64,000 nt of DNA from Chiayiivirga flava. Its GTDB lineage: Bacteria > Pseudomonadota > Gammaproteobacteria > Xanthomonadales > Xanthomonadaceae. The stretch covers positions 258,936-322,935 of the forward strand of contig NZ_JACHHP010000005.1 in NCBI RefSeq assembly GCF_014202825.1. The letters are read 5' to 3'. The notes under the pieces are model-generated. The model made no database searches. It was given only the letters and a program-made list of their open reading frames with translations, and was not told the origin of the DNA. Both the position numbers and the translations under genes were made by a program. Of the stretch, positions 28,589-37,335 are shown in pieces. Positions within the stretch are counted from its first letter, which is position 1, and every line of letters begins with the position of its first letter.

Positions 28589-29257
28589 ATGCGCCACGCC
28601 GCCGAGCACGCCCGCACCCGCACGCGGGAACGCCGCCACCGCCTCGCCGTCGAGGCCGCGCGTCTGATCGCCGAACACGGCGTGCGCGACTACCATCAGG
28701 CCAAGCTCAAGGCCGCCGCGCGCCTGGGCGAGAACGACGACCACGACCTGCCGCGCAACCATGAAGTGGAAGCGGCGCTGCGCGAGTACCAGCGTCTGTT
28801 CCGCGGCGACCAGCAACCGCAGCAGCTGCGTCACCGGCGCGACGCGGCGCTGGAGGCGATGCGATTCCTGGCCAGGTTCGAACCGCGCCTGGTCGGCGCC
28901 GTGCTCGACGGCACCGCCGACGAACACACCGCCATCTGCCTACACGTGCACGCGGACACGGTGGAACAGGTGCTCGTCTTCCTCGCCGACAACGCCATCC
29001 CGTTCGATCAGCGCGCGCGGCAGGTCCGGCTGGATCGCACGCGGGTCGAGGAATTCCCGGTGCTGCTGTTCTCGGCCGACGGGCTTGCCTTCGATCTCAC
29101 CGTGCTCACGCGCGAGCAGTTGCGGCAGGCACCGCTGGACCGCAGCGGCGAGCATGCGATGCAGCGCGCCTCGCTGGCGATGCTGGAGAGGCGGTTGCTC
29201 GAGGAAGAGATCGACGCGTTCGACGGCTTGCCGCCGATACCACCGATGCGGACCTGA
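28589..29257 (+). CDS. Conserved protein of unknown function, possible nucleotidyltransferase-like fold
   Basis: 222 residues with a strong Shine-Dalgarno (AGGAGGAG) five bases before the ATG. The N-terminus is rich in His and Arg. No signal or membrane segment, so probably cytoplasmic. The middle part, FEPRLVGAVLDGTADEHTAI then CLHVHADTVEQVLVFL, recalls the G-x-G-T-A...D-I pattern of minimal nucleotidyltransferases, but the metal-binding Asp pair is not clearly present. Function is not assigned. Similar proteins occur, as far as I recall, in xanthomonads under uninformative names. It lies between PBP1A and the convergent gltA, separated from gltA by a shared terminator. Confidence 0.8.
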   Translation: MRHAAEHARTRTRERRHRLAVEAARLIAEHGVRDYHQAKLKAAARLGENDDHDLPRNHEVEAALREYQRLFRGDQQPQQLRHRRDAALEAMRFLARFEPRLVGAVLDGTADEHTAICLHVHADTVEQVLVFLADNAIPFDQRARQVRLDRTRVEEFPVLLFSADGLAFDLTVLTREQLRQAPLDRSGEHAMQRASLAMLERRLLEEEIDAFDGLPPIPPMRT

Positions 29258-29305
29258 GCCGGGACCGCGCGCAGTTCGGCACGGACTGCACTTGGCGTGC
29301 ACATG

Positions 29306-29334
29306 AAAACGCCCCGGCATAGCGGGGCGTTTTT
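29306..29334. terminator. Bidirectional Rho-independent terminator
   Basis: AACGCCCC-GGCATAGC-GGGGCGTT stem with an A-run on the left and TTTTT on the right, so it has a U-tract in both directions. It lies between the convergent 28589-29257 gene and gltA. Confidence 0.92.
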
Positions 29335-29360
29335 CGTGCGGAGCGCCGACGGGTGCAGAC

Positions 29361-30656
29361 TCAGCGCTTGTCCATCGCCACGTAATCACGTTCGGTCGCG
29401 CCGGTGTAGACCTGGCGCGGACGGCCGATCTTCTGGTCCGGATCGACCTGCTGCTCCAGCCAGTGCGCGACCCAGCCCGCGGTGCGCGCCAGCGCGAACA
29501 TCACGGTGAACATCTCGGTCGGGATCTTCAGCGCCTTGTAGATGATGCCCGAGTAGAAATCGACGTTCGGATAGAGCTTGCGCTGCACGAAGTAGTCGTC
29601 CTTGAGCGCGGCTTCTTCGAGCTTCAGCGCCACTTCGAGCAGCGGATCGTCCACGCCGAGCTCGCCCAGCACCTTGTGCGTCATCTCCCGGATGATCTTG
29701 GCGCGCGGGTCGAAGTTCTTGTACACGCGGTGGCCGAAACCCATCAGGCGGAAGCCCGAGTTCTTGTCCTTGGCGCGCGCGACGGCGGATTCGACGTTGT
29801 TGGCCGTGCCGATCTCCTGCAGCATTTCCAGCACGGCCTCGTTCGCGCCGCCGTGCGCCGGGCCCCACAGCGCGGCGATGCCGGCCGCGACGCAGGCATA
29901 CGGATTCGCGCCGGTGGAACCGACCAGGCGCACCGTCGAGGTGGATGCGTTCTGCTCGTGGTCGGCATGCAGGATGAAGAGCAGGTCGAGCGCCTTGGCG
30001 ACCACCGGATTGAGCTCCAGCGGCTCGCTCGGCACCTCGAACATCATGTGCAGGAAGCGGGTGACGTATTCGAGGTTGTTGCGCGGGTACCGGATCGGCC
30101 AGCCGATCGAGTAGCGGTAGGCAGCCGATGCCAGCGTCGGCACCTTCGCGATCAGGCGGATGGCGGCGAGGCGGCGTTGCGCCGGGTCGGCCATGTCGAG
30201 CGAGTCGTGGTAGAACGCCGACAGCGAAGCGACCGAGCCGCACAGCATCGCCATCGGATGCGCGTCGTGACGGAAGCCGTTGAGGAAGCTCTTGAGCGCC
30301 TCGTGCATCATCGTGTGATGCGTGACCTCGTCGGTGAAGGATTCGAATTCCTTCGCCGTGGGCAGCTCGCCGTTGATCAGCAGGTAGGCCACCTCGAGGA
30401 AGCTGGATTTCGCCGCCAGCTGTTCGATCGGGTAGCCGCGGTAGAGCAGGACGCCAGCGTCGCCGTCGATGTAGGTGATCGCGCTGCGGCAGCTGGCGGT
30501 GGAGACGAAACCGGGGTCGAAGGTGAAGTACCCGGTGTCCTTGTGCAGCTTGCCGATGTCGACGGCCGGGGCGCCGAGCGAACCGCGCACGAGCGGCAGG
30601 TTCGAGGTCTTGTCTTGCGAGGAATCGGTCAGTACGACGCCAGTGCTGTCGGACAC
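29361..30656 (-). CDS. gltA: Citrate synthase
   Basis: 431 residues. Condenses acetyl-CoA with oxaloacetate at the entry of the TCA cycle. Catalytic residues are in [14 protein letters not shown] (first His), [14 protein letters not shown] (second His) and [13 protein letters not shown] (Asp). The long N-terminal beta region ([20 protein letters not shown]) is characteristic of the hexameric, NADH-sensitive type II enzymes of Gram-negative bacteria. The start ATG at 30656 gives the usual N-terminus. It is transcribed alone, from a promoter in 30657-30810, and stops at the bidirectional terminator. Confidence 0.97.
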   Translation of the reverse strand: MSDSTGVVLTDSSQDKTSNLPLVRGSLGAPAVDIGKLHKDTGYFTFDPGFVSTASCRSAITYIDGDAGVLLYRGYPIEQLAAKSSFLEVAYLLINGELPTAKEFESFTDEVTHHTMMHEALKSFLNGFRHDAHPMAMLCGSVASLSAFYHDSLDMADPAQRRLAAIRLIAKVPTLASAAYRYSIGWPIRYPRNNLEYVTRFLHMMFEVPSEPLELNPVVAKALDLLFILHADHEQNASTSTVRLVGSTGANPYACVAAGIAALWGPAHGGANEAVLEMLQEIGTANNVESAVARAKDKNSGFRLMGFGHRVYKNFDPRAKIIREMTHKVLGELGVDDPLLEVALKLEEAALKDDYFVQRKLYPNVDFYSGIIYKALKIPTEMFTVMFALARTAGWVAHWLEQQVDPDQKIGRPRQVYTGATERDYVAMDKR

Positions 30657-30775
30657 GGAATACTCCTTGGCTCGGATGCGGAGGAACGCCGGATCCGGAC
30701 GCGGAGACGTCGACCCGGCGGTGGCGGGTCGACGCGGATGCTGATCACACGCGACGGCCGAAGCCCGAACGCGAA

Positions 30776-30805
30776 ATTATCGCACAGCAGCAAATCGCAC
30801 AGCAA
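30776..30805 (-). promoter_or_regulatory. Possible gltA promoter
   Basis: Minus-strand TTGCTG (30805-30800) and GATAAT (30781-30776) with 18 nt between them. The -10 matches 5 of 6 and the -35 only 3 of 6. The predicted leader is about 115 nt long. Confidence 0.4.
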
Positions 30806-30833
30806 AACGCCGCCCACGAGGTGGACGGCGTTG
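30802..30833 (-). terminator. Probable rpmE2 terminator
   Basis: Minus-strand stem AACGCCGTCCAC-CTC-GTGGGCGGCGTT with one mismatch, followed by TTGCTG. The U-tract is short. It lies about 200 nt after the rpmE2 stop and just upstream of the possible gltA promoter. Confidence 0.6.
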
Positions 30834-31030
30834 CGCTGAAGCGATGCGGCAGTGCGGCGGAGTGGCCCTGGCGCGCAGACGCGCCGGGGCTCCAACAGCG
30901 TGAGCAAGAGCGCTGACGTCCTCCACTTCCGCTTTCGACACGTTCCCCCGCGGTGCGGGCGAAACGAACAGCGGAGCGGCGTCGACCGGATCAGCCGATC
31001 GACGCAGGCGCCTCGGTCAGGCCAGCTTGA

Positions 31031-31279
31031 TCAGGCCGGCTTGCCGAAACGGCGACGGAACTTGTCGATGCGACCGCCCGAATCCATCACCTTGTGCTTG
31101 CCGGTGTAGAACGGGTGCGAGTGCGAGCTCACTTCCACCTTGATCAGCGGGTAGGTTTCGCCGTCTTCCCACTTGATCGTTTCCTTGCTCGAGAGCGTGG
31201 AACGGGTGAGGAACGAGAAGTCCGAGGACAGGTCCTGGAACACCACGGCGTTGTACTTGGGATGGATGTCGGCTTTCAT
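31031..31279 (-). CDS. rpmE2: 50S ribosomal protein L31 type B
   Basis: 82 residues, [20 protein letters not shown] at the start and the conserved [20 protein letters not shown] near the end. It has no cysteines, so it is the zinc-free (C-minus) type that in other bacteria replaces the zinc-binding L31 when zinc is scarce. No obvious Zur operator was recognised upstream. The ATG at 31279 fits the family; the frame runs upstream to 31342 without protein-like sequence. Confidence 0.95.
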   Translation of the reverse strand: MKADIHPKYNAVVFQDLSSDFSFLTRSTLSSKETIKWEDGETYPLIKVEVSSHSHPFYTGKHKVMDSGGRIDKFRRRFGKPA

Positions 31280-31479
31280 GATCTCGGGTCCGGGGCCGGC
31301 ACACGGGCCGGCGGGGCAAGAGCGGCATGATAACCGCGGCACGCCCGGGGGTGCAAGCCGCGCCCCGGGCGGCGCCGCCGGCCGGGCCGGCGCTGAACCG
31401 CCCGCGGCACCGCCGTACGCGGCGGTCGCCGGCGCGGTTACCCTGTGCGGCGCCGCGCGCCGCGCCAGTGGATCTGCCG

Positions 31480-34400
31480 ATGAAGCATCCCATCGTGTTC
31501 CTGCTCCTTCTCTTGCTGGCGCCGCCTGCGGCCGCGGCGCAGGACGCCGCGCCGCCCTCGCTGCAGGGCGCGATCGAACGCGCCCGCGACGCGCTCGACG
31601 CCGGCACCCCGGACGACGCGGCGCGCGCGCTGCTCGATCAGGCCACGGCGAACGACCGCGACGCGGACCGCCTGCTGGCGGAGGCGCGCGCGCTCACCGC
31701 ATCGATCGCCGCCGACACGCGCGAGGTCACCCGCATCGAACGGGCGCTGCGCGCCGATCCCAACGACACCTACCGCAGCTGGCATCTGGACGTGGAGTCC
31801 GACGCCGGCCCCGCGGCGCTCAACGCGCGCCTGGACGCGCTGCGCATCAGCGCGGCGGCGAGCAACGCGGCGCTGGCCGAAACCGGCGCCACGCTGGCTG
31901 AACTGGACGCGCGCCCGGCGGCGATCGCGCAGGCGCTGGACGCCGCGCGGCGCCGCATCGAGGAGTTGCAGGGCCAGGCCAGCGACACCGCATCCGAGGC
32001 CACGCCGGCAGGCATCGCGGCGCGTGCCGCCGTGCGCCAGGCCCGCGCCGAGATCGCGATGCTCGAAGCCGAGCAGGCGCGCATGCCGAGCTACCGTCGC
32101 CTGCTGGACGTGCGGCAGCAACAGCAGCAGCGCGAGACCGAACTGCAGCGCCGCCAGAGCGACGTGCTCGAAGCGCTGCTGGCCGAAGGCACCGACGCCG
32201 AACTCGATGCGCTGGAGCAGCGCCTGGTCGAACAGGCGGCCGCCGTCGGCGAAGGCGATGCGATCACGCGGGCGGAAGCGGAGCGCAACCTGGAGCTGGG
32301 CCGCGATCTGCTGCGCATCGAGCGCGAACAGCGCCGTACCAACGATGCACTGCGGGAGGCGCAGCGGCGCCAGGGCGAGGTGTCCGATTCGCTGCGCAAC
32401 ACCGAAGCGCGGCTCAAGCTCGGCAGCGCGGACGAGGCCGTCGGCCTGATTCTGCTCAATCAGTCGCGTCGCCTCGAAGATCCGGCCGATGTCGCGCTGC
32501 AGCTCGATGCCGCGCGCCGCCAGCTGGCACAGAGCCAGCTGCGCGTGATCGATCTGGACGAACAGGCAGCGGCGCTGGCCTCGCCGCAGGCCTCCGCGAA
32601 CGAGGCCCTGCAACGCGACGACAACGAGGAGATCGGCCTGGAACAGACCGCGCAACGCACCGCGCTGGTCGAAGCCTTCGCCACGCGCGCGGAGCTTGTC
32701 GAACGCCAGCGCATCGCGCAACGCAAGCTGTCGGACGCGCTGGTCGAGCTGGAAAAGGCACTCTCGCAGCAGCTGGACGTGACGCGCGCGCTGTCGGACA
32801 TCCTCAGGCGCGAGCTGTTGTGGTTCCCGAGCCACGAACCGGTGAGCACCGCGTGGGCCGCGCGCCAGATCGCGGCGTGGGCGGACCTGTTCAAGCCGTC
32901 GCGGTACGTGACATCGATGCGCCTGGTGGGCGAGGCGATGCAGCAGCAATGGATGCTGGTCGCGCTCGCGCTGCTGCTGTTCGTGGTGCTGCTGCGGCTC
33001 GCGCATCGCGTGCCCTCGCAGCTGGAGCAGCTGGCGCAGCCGCTGCTGCGCGTGCGCACCGATGCGTACCGCTACACCGCCCGCGCGCTCGTGCTCACGC
33101 TGCTCGCGGCGGCACCGTGGCCGCTGCTGCTCGCCACCGTCGGCTGGCTGCTGCAGCACGCGGGCCAGGCCGGCAAGTTCAGCGATTCGCTCGGCCGCGC
33201 GTTCGCCTACGCCGCCGGCGCGCTGTATCTCTACCTGTCGCTGGCGTGGCTCAGCCGCGAACACGGACTCGGGCACAAGCATTTCCGCTGGACGCGCGCG
33301 CGCCGCGATGCGCTGCGCGCGGCCGTGCCCTGGCTGTGCGCCGGCCTGCTGCCTCTGCAGTTCCTGCTCGCGCTGGCCTTCGTGCGCGGGCAGGAGCCGG
33401 CGGTGGACGCGGCTGCGCGCCTGATGCTGATCGCGGCCTGCGGCATCTGCGGCTGGGTCGGCTGGCGTGTGCTTGCGCCCGGCGCGGTCTGGACCTCGCG
33501 CGGCAGCGTCGACATCGAGCCCGTGCGCATCCGCAAGCTGCTGCGATTCGCCGTGGTGGCGGGGTTCGCGACGATCGTGGTGCTGGCGCTGACCGGCTAC
33601 GTGCTCAACGCCGGCATCCTGCTGGCGAGCGTGTGGCGCAGCGCCGCCGTCCTGACCACGGCCATCGTGCTGCACGGCCTGATCTCGCGCTGGTTCCTGC
33701 TGGGCGAGCGTCACCTCGCGCTCAAGCGCCTGGAACTGCGACGCGAGGCCGAGATCGAGGCGGCACGAGCCGAGGCGGCAAAAGCAGGTACGGCAGCATC
33801 CGACAGCACGCCTGCCGCGTCCGACGCCGGCAGCACGCCGGCCGCCGATCCGGAAGCCGAGCTGCTGACGCTCGAAAGCGTCAACGTGCAGACCCGCCGC
33901 CTGCTGCGCGCACTGATCATCGTCCTGCTGCTGCTCGGCCTGCTGTGGGTGTGGGCACCGGTGCTGCCGGCGCTGGAGCGGCTGGACAGCGTCGAGGTCT
34001 GGAAGGTGTCCGGCACCAACGACGAAGGCAATCCGATCCAGGTGCCGATCTCGCTCGGCTCGCTGCTGTTCGGCCTGCTCGCGCTCGCGCTCACCTTCAT
34101 CGCGGCACGCAACCTGCCGGGTCTGGTCGAGCTCGGCCTGCATTCGCGCACGCATCTGGACGCGGCGACGCGCTACGCGTTCACCAGCGTGTGCCGCTAC
34201 GTCATCGTGATCGGCGGCATGATCTTCGGCCTGTCGCTGATCGGCGTGCGCTGGGAACAGCTGCAGTGGCTGGCTGCGGCGCTGACGGTGGGACTGGGCT
34301 TCGGCCTGCAGGAAATCTTCGCGAATTTCGTGTCGGGCCTGATCATCCTGTTCGAACGGCCGTTCCGCGTCGGCGACACCATCACCATCGGCGAAGTGGA

Positions 34401-34854
34401 AGGCACGGTGACCAAGATCCGCACGCGTGCGACCACGCTGCTCGACGGCGACAACCGCGAGGTGGTGGTGCCGAACAAGATGTTCATCACCTCGCGCTTC
34501 GTCAACTGGACCCTGAGCGACACCGTCACGCGCGTGGTGTTCAAGCTGGGTCTGGCGCAGGACAGCGACCCGGTGCAGGTGCGCGACATGCTGCTCGACC
34601 TTGCCCGCAGCACGCCGCTGGTGATCGACAATCCGCCGCCCACGTGCTGGTTCCTGCAGATCAGCGGCGGCACCTACGATTTCGAACTGCGCGTGCACGT
34701 GGCCGAGCTGCTGCACCGCAATCGCGTGCGCGACGACCTGAACCGGCGCATCGCCGAGGCGATGAAGCAGCACGACATCGCCACCGGGCGCGCGGGCACG
34801 ATGAACATCAATCTGCTGCGGGCGGATGCGGACGCGGTGCAGCCGCAGGGGTAG
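31480..34854 (+). CDS. Large MscS-superfamily mechanosensitive channel (MscK/KefA-like)
   Basis: 1124 residues. Signal peptide [20 protein letters not shown], then about 480 residues of periplasmic coiled coil rich in Arg, Glu and Gln ([20 protein letters not shown] region). Some ten membrane helices follow between about 490 and 900, and the MscS core comes after that: pore helix [16 protein letters not shown] (about 935-950), then [19 protein letters not shown] and [20 protein letters not shown]. Such channels release solutes on hypo-osmotic shock, and MscK in E. coli is also K+-dependent. A Lys/Ala-rich insertion near 760-790 is poorly conserved sequence. The ATG at 31480 is chosen for the signal peptide; the upstream 51 codons are Arg/Pro-rich. 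Confidence 0.92.
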   Translation: MKHPIVFLLLLLLAPPAAAAQDAAPPSLQGAIERARDALDAGTPDDAARALLDQATANDRDADRLLAEARALTASIAADTREVTRIERALRADPNDTYRSWHLDVESDAGPAALNARLDALRISAAASNAALAETGATLAELDARPAAIAQALDAARRRIEELQGQASDTASEATPAGIAARAAVRQARAEIAMLEAEQARMPSYRRLLDVRQQQQQRETELQRRQSDVLEALLAEGTDAELDALEQRLVEQAAAVGEGDAITRAEAERNLELGRDLLRIEREQRRTNDALREAQRRQGEVSDSLRNTEARLKLGSADEAVGLILLNQSRRLEDPADVALQLDAARRQLAQSQLRVIDLDEQAAALASPQASANEALQRDDNEEIGLEQTAQRTALVEAFATRAELVERQRIAQRKLSDALVELEKALSQQLDVTRALSDILRRELLWFPSHEPVSTAWAARQIAAWADLFKPSRYVTSMRLVGEAMQQQWMLVALALLLFVVLLRLAHRVPSQLEQLAQPLLRVRTDAYRYTARALVLTLLAAAPWPLLLATVGWLLQHAGQAGKFSDSLGRAFAYAAGALYLYLSLAWLSREHGLGHKHFRWTRARRDALRAAVPWLCAGLLPLQFLLALAFVRGQEPAVDAAARLMLIAACGICGWVGWRVLAPGAVWTSRGSVDIEPVRIRKLLRFAVVAGFATIVVLALTGYVLNAGILLASVWRSAAVLTTAIVLHGLISRWFLLGERHLALKRLELRREAEIEAARAEAAKAGTAASDSTPAASDAGSTPAADPEAELLTLESVNVQTRRLLRALIIVLLLLGLLWVWAPVLPALERLDSVEVWKVSGTNDEGNPIQVPISLGSLLFGLLALALTFIAARNLPGLVELGLHSRTHLDAATRYAFTSVCRYVIVIGGMIFGLSLIGVRWEQLQWLAAALTVGLGFGLQEIFANFVSGLIILFERPFRVGDTITIGEVEGTVTKIRTRATTLLDGDNREVVVPNKMFITSRFVNWTLSDTVTRVVFKLGLAQDSDPVQVRDMLLDLARSTPLVIDNPPPTCWFLQISGGTYDFELRVHVAELLHRNRVRDDLNRRIAEAMKQHDIATGRAGTMNINLLRADADAVQPQG

Positions 34855-34898
34855 TGCGCTCCTTCTTGCAACCCGACGTGCAGCGACGGCGCTCGCTT

Positions 34899-35076
34899 CC
34901 TTCTCCCGTCGGGAGAAGGTGGTCCGGCAGGACCGGATGAGGGCGCCACCTCGCAAGATCTGCGCGCCTTTGCCCGAAGCCGAGCTGAAACCGTTCGCTC
35001 GCGTGCAAGACCTCGCAGATCACGTGACGTGGCGCCCTCATCTGCCTGCCGGCATCTTCTCCCGGCGGGAGAAGGG
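34899..35076. repeat. Inverted pair of REP-like palindromic elements
   Basis: Arms at 34899-34950 (CCTTCTCCCGTCGGGAGAAGG then GGATGAGGGCGCCAC) and 35029-35076 (GTGGCGCCCTCATCTGCCTG then CTTCTCCCGGCGGGAGAAGG). They lie between the convergent channel and nucleoside hydrolase genes. The spacer arms CTCGCAAGATCTGCG and CAAGACCTCGCAGATCACG also partly match each other. Confidence 0.83.
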
Positions 35077-35132
35077 ATTCAGGCCTGCGCGTCTGCGCAC
35101 ATCAGGGCCGCGTGTTCCCGCATACCGAGCGA

Positions 35133-36071
35133 CTACGCGTTTCTGACGCCGAGCGCCGCGCGGATCATGGTTTCGAACCGCGCGCGATCGTAGTGCGTGA
35201 CGATGGTGGCGTTCGCCGCGCGCTCGCTGCGGCGATCCCAGTCGATCACCGTTGCGCCGCGGGTGAGCACGCCGTCGAGCTCGACGAAGGCCGCGCGTTC
35301 GTGCCGTTCGACGACACCGTCGGGTTCGAGCACCGCCGCCATCGCCAGCCCGTCCGCCGAATGCCACTGCTCGCCGCGGCGCGCGGCGGACCACGCGCGC
35401 GTCTGGCGCGAGATGCCGTCGTAGAAGCGTGCCCTCGGATCGTCACCCGCCACCCACGCATCGAACGTGTCGTGCGCGATGCCGTGCCGCAGCGTCGCTT
35501 CCCAGTCGACCAGCTCGAATGCAGGCCACGCCTCGAACACGATGCGTGCGGCTTCCGGATCGAAGCCGATGTTGAATTCGACCGGGATGCGCGTGTTGCC
35601 GCGCCCGGTCACCGCGCCGCCCATGATGACCAGCCGCTTGACGCGCGACGGCAGCGACGGATCCAGCCGCAGCGCGAGCGCGAGGTTGGTCAGCGGGCCG
35701 AGCATCACGAAGGTGAGCGCGCCGGGCGCCTCGCGGCTGAGCCGAAGCATCGCGAGCGCGGCGTGCTCGTCGTGCGGCGCGCGTGCCGCCGGCGTGTAAC
35801 CGGTGTCGCCGAAGCCATCGCGGCCATGCACGTACGAGGCGTCCTCGGCCGCGTGCACCAGCGGCGTGGTACAGCCGGCGAACACCGGCGCGTCGATCCC
35901 GGCAACCTCGCACAGCTTCAGCGCGTTGGCCACCGTGTGGACCAGCCCGACATTGCCTGCGGCGATGGTCAGTGCCTCGATGCGGGCGTCGGGATGCGCA
36001 TGCGCCATGAGGATGGCGAGCGCGTCGTCGACGCCGGGGTCGGTGTCGATCAGGAGGCGGTGCTGCGGCAT
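35133..36071 (-). CDS. Inosine/uridine-preferring nucleoside hydrolase family protein
   Basis: 312 residues, cytoplasmic. The Ca2+-binding N-terminal motif DTDPGVDDA (residues 9-17) is intact. Other family segments are VFAGCTTPLVH, LTFVMLGPLTNLALALR, RLVIMGGAVTGRGN and FNIGFDPEAA. The C-terminal catalytic segment is SADGLAMAAVL; this group has no His before the Asp, unlike the HDPLA form. Enzymes of this family hydrolyse the N-glycosidic bond of nucleosides for salvage. The substrate cannot be read from sequence. No transporter or kinase neighbours support a pathway. Confidence 0.9.
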   Translation of the reverse strand: MPQHRLLIDTDPGVDDALAILMAHAHPDARIEALTIAAGNVGLVHTVANALKLCEVAGIDAPVFAGCTTPLVHAAEDASYVHGRDGFGDTGYTPAARAPHDEHAALAMLRLSREAPGALTFVMLGPLTNLALALRLDPSLPSRVKRLVIMGGAVTGRGNTRIPVEFNIGFDPEAARIVFEAWPAFELVDWEATLRHGIAHDTFDAWVAGDDPRARFYDGISRQTRAWSAARRGEQWHSADGLAMAAVLEPDGVVERHERAAFVELDGVLTRGATVIDWDRRSERAANATIVTHYDRARFETMIRAALGVRNA

Positions 36072-36267
36072 GGAGATCCTCGTGGGCGCTGTGCGCTTGT
36101 GGTGCGGCCGCGCAGTTTACGGCGCGTGGAGCCGCGAGGGGCGAGCTGACGCGTGATCGCTGCCGATCGAGCCCCTCCCGCTTGCCGATGGGACAAAGAC
36201 GCGGAGCGCGCGCGACGATACGCGCGGCATCCGTGCACGATCTCGGCTGGCTTTAGACTTCCTCGCC

Positions 36268-37332
36268 ATGCACGCCGCTGCGCCCCTCGCTGACGCCTCC
36301 GGAACGCGCGACGACAACTTCCTCGCCCTGCGCCATCTTGCCGCCGTGCTGGTGATCTACGGCCACAGCTACGCACTGGCGTTCAATCCGCGCGGGGATG
36401 CCGACGTCATCGCCCGCACCATGCCCGGTTTCCACGCCGGCAATCTCGCCGTGCACCTGTTCTTCGCCATCAGCGGTTATCTCGTCACGCTCAGCCTGTT
36501 GCGCCATCCGGGCGTGCTGCGTTACACGCGCCATCGCGTGCTGCGGGTGTATCCGGCGTATTTCGTTTGCCTGCTGCTGTGCGTGTTTGCGCTGGGACCT
36601 GCATTCACGTCGCTGCCGCTCGGAACGTACCTGGGCGCTGCCGGCACGTGGGACTACCTGGGTCAGAACCTGCTTCCGATCACGTTCGCCTGGTCGCTGC
36701 CGGGCGTGTTCGAGCACAACCCGATCCCGCACACGGTCAACGGCACGCTGTGGTCGCTGGGTCTGGAGGTGCGCTGGTACTTCTATCTCGGCGTGCTGGC
36801 CGCGTTGGGGGTCGTGCGGCGACGGTGGGCGTTTACGCTCTTGGCCGGCGCGGTGCTCGCGCTCGGTGCGTGGGAATGGTGGAGCGGCAAACCCGATCCG
36901 CTCGGGTACCGTGCGCTGTCGCAGATATTCCTGCTCGCCGCGCTCGCGGCGCATTGGCGCGAGGCGATCGCGTGTTCGCATCGCGCGATGGCGGTGCTTG
37001 TGCTGCTTGCGGTCCTGCTGCACGGCACGCGCGGCTTCGGACCGGCGGTGATGCTCGCGGCGCTGCATTTCTGCCTGTGGTTCGCGTACCGGCTGCCGCC
37101 GCTGCGCTGGCCGCGCACGGCCGACTGGTCGTACGGACTCTTCCTCTACGGGTTTCCTGTGCAGCAGATGCTGATGGCGTGGATACCGACGCTGTCGCCG
37201 CCTGTGTTGTTTGTCGCAGCCACGGTCGTCACGCTGCCGCTGGCGATGCTGTCGTGGCGCTGGGTCGAACGCCCGGCACTGCGGCTCAAGCGCAACGGCA
37301 ATCCCGCGCGCGCACCCGAGCCCGCCGTGTGA
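36268..37332 (+). CDS. Acyltransferase 3 (OafA/NodX-type) membrane protein
   Basis: 354 residues, about ten membrane helices. Family motifs: RHLAAVLVIYGHS near the N-terminus (His33, expected catalytic), HLFFAISGYLVTLSLLR, RHRVLRVYPAYFVCL, TLWSLGLEVRWYFYLGVL, and WSYGLFLYGFPVQQMLM near the end. These inner-membrane enzymes acetylate or otherwise acylate sugars of O-antigen, exopolysaccharide or peptidoglycan. No polysaccharide genes are adjacent, so the acceptor is unknown. The stop is three bases from the convergent recG stop. Confidence 0.9.
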   Translation: MHAAAPLADASGTRDDNFLALRHLAAVLVIYGHSYALAFNPRGDADVIARTMPGFHAGNLAVHLFFAISGYLVTLSLLRHPGVLRYTRHRVLRVYPAYFVCLLLCVFALGPAFTSLPLGTYLGAAGTWDYLGQNLLPITFAWSLPGVFEHNPIPHTVNGTLWSLGLEVRWYFYLGVLAALGVVRRRWAFTLLAGAVLALGAWEWWSGKPDPLGYRALSQIFLLAALAAHWREAIACSHRAMAVLVLLAVLLHGTRGFGPAVMLAALHFCLWFAYRLPPLRWPRTADWSYGLFLYGFPVQQMLMAWIPTLSPPVLFVAATVVTLPLAMLSWRWVERPALRLKRNGNPARAPEPAV

Positions 37333-37335
37333 GCG

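Larger units (their letters stand above)
30657..31030. other. gltA leader and rpmE2 3' flank, no gene
   Basis: 374 nt. It holds the candidate gltA promoter and the terminator of rpmE2. The remaining 195 nt next to rpmE2 show no supported gene. Confidence 0.6.
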
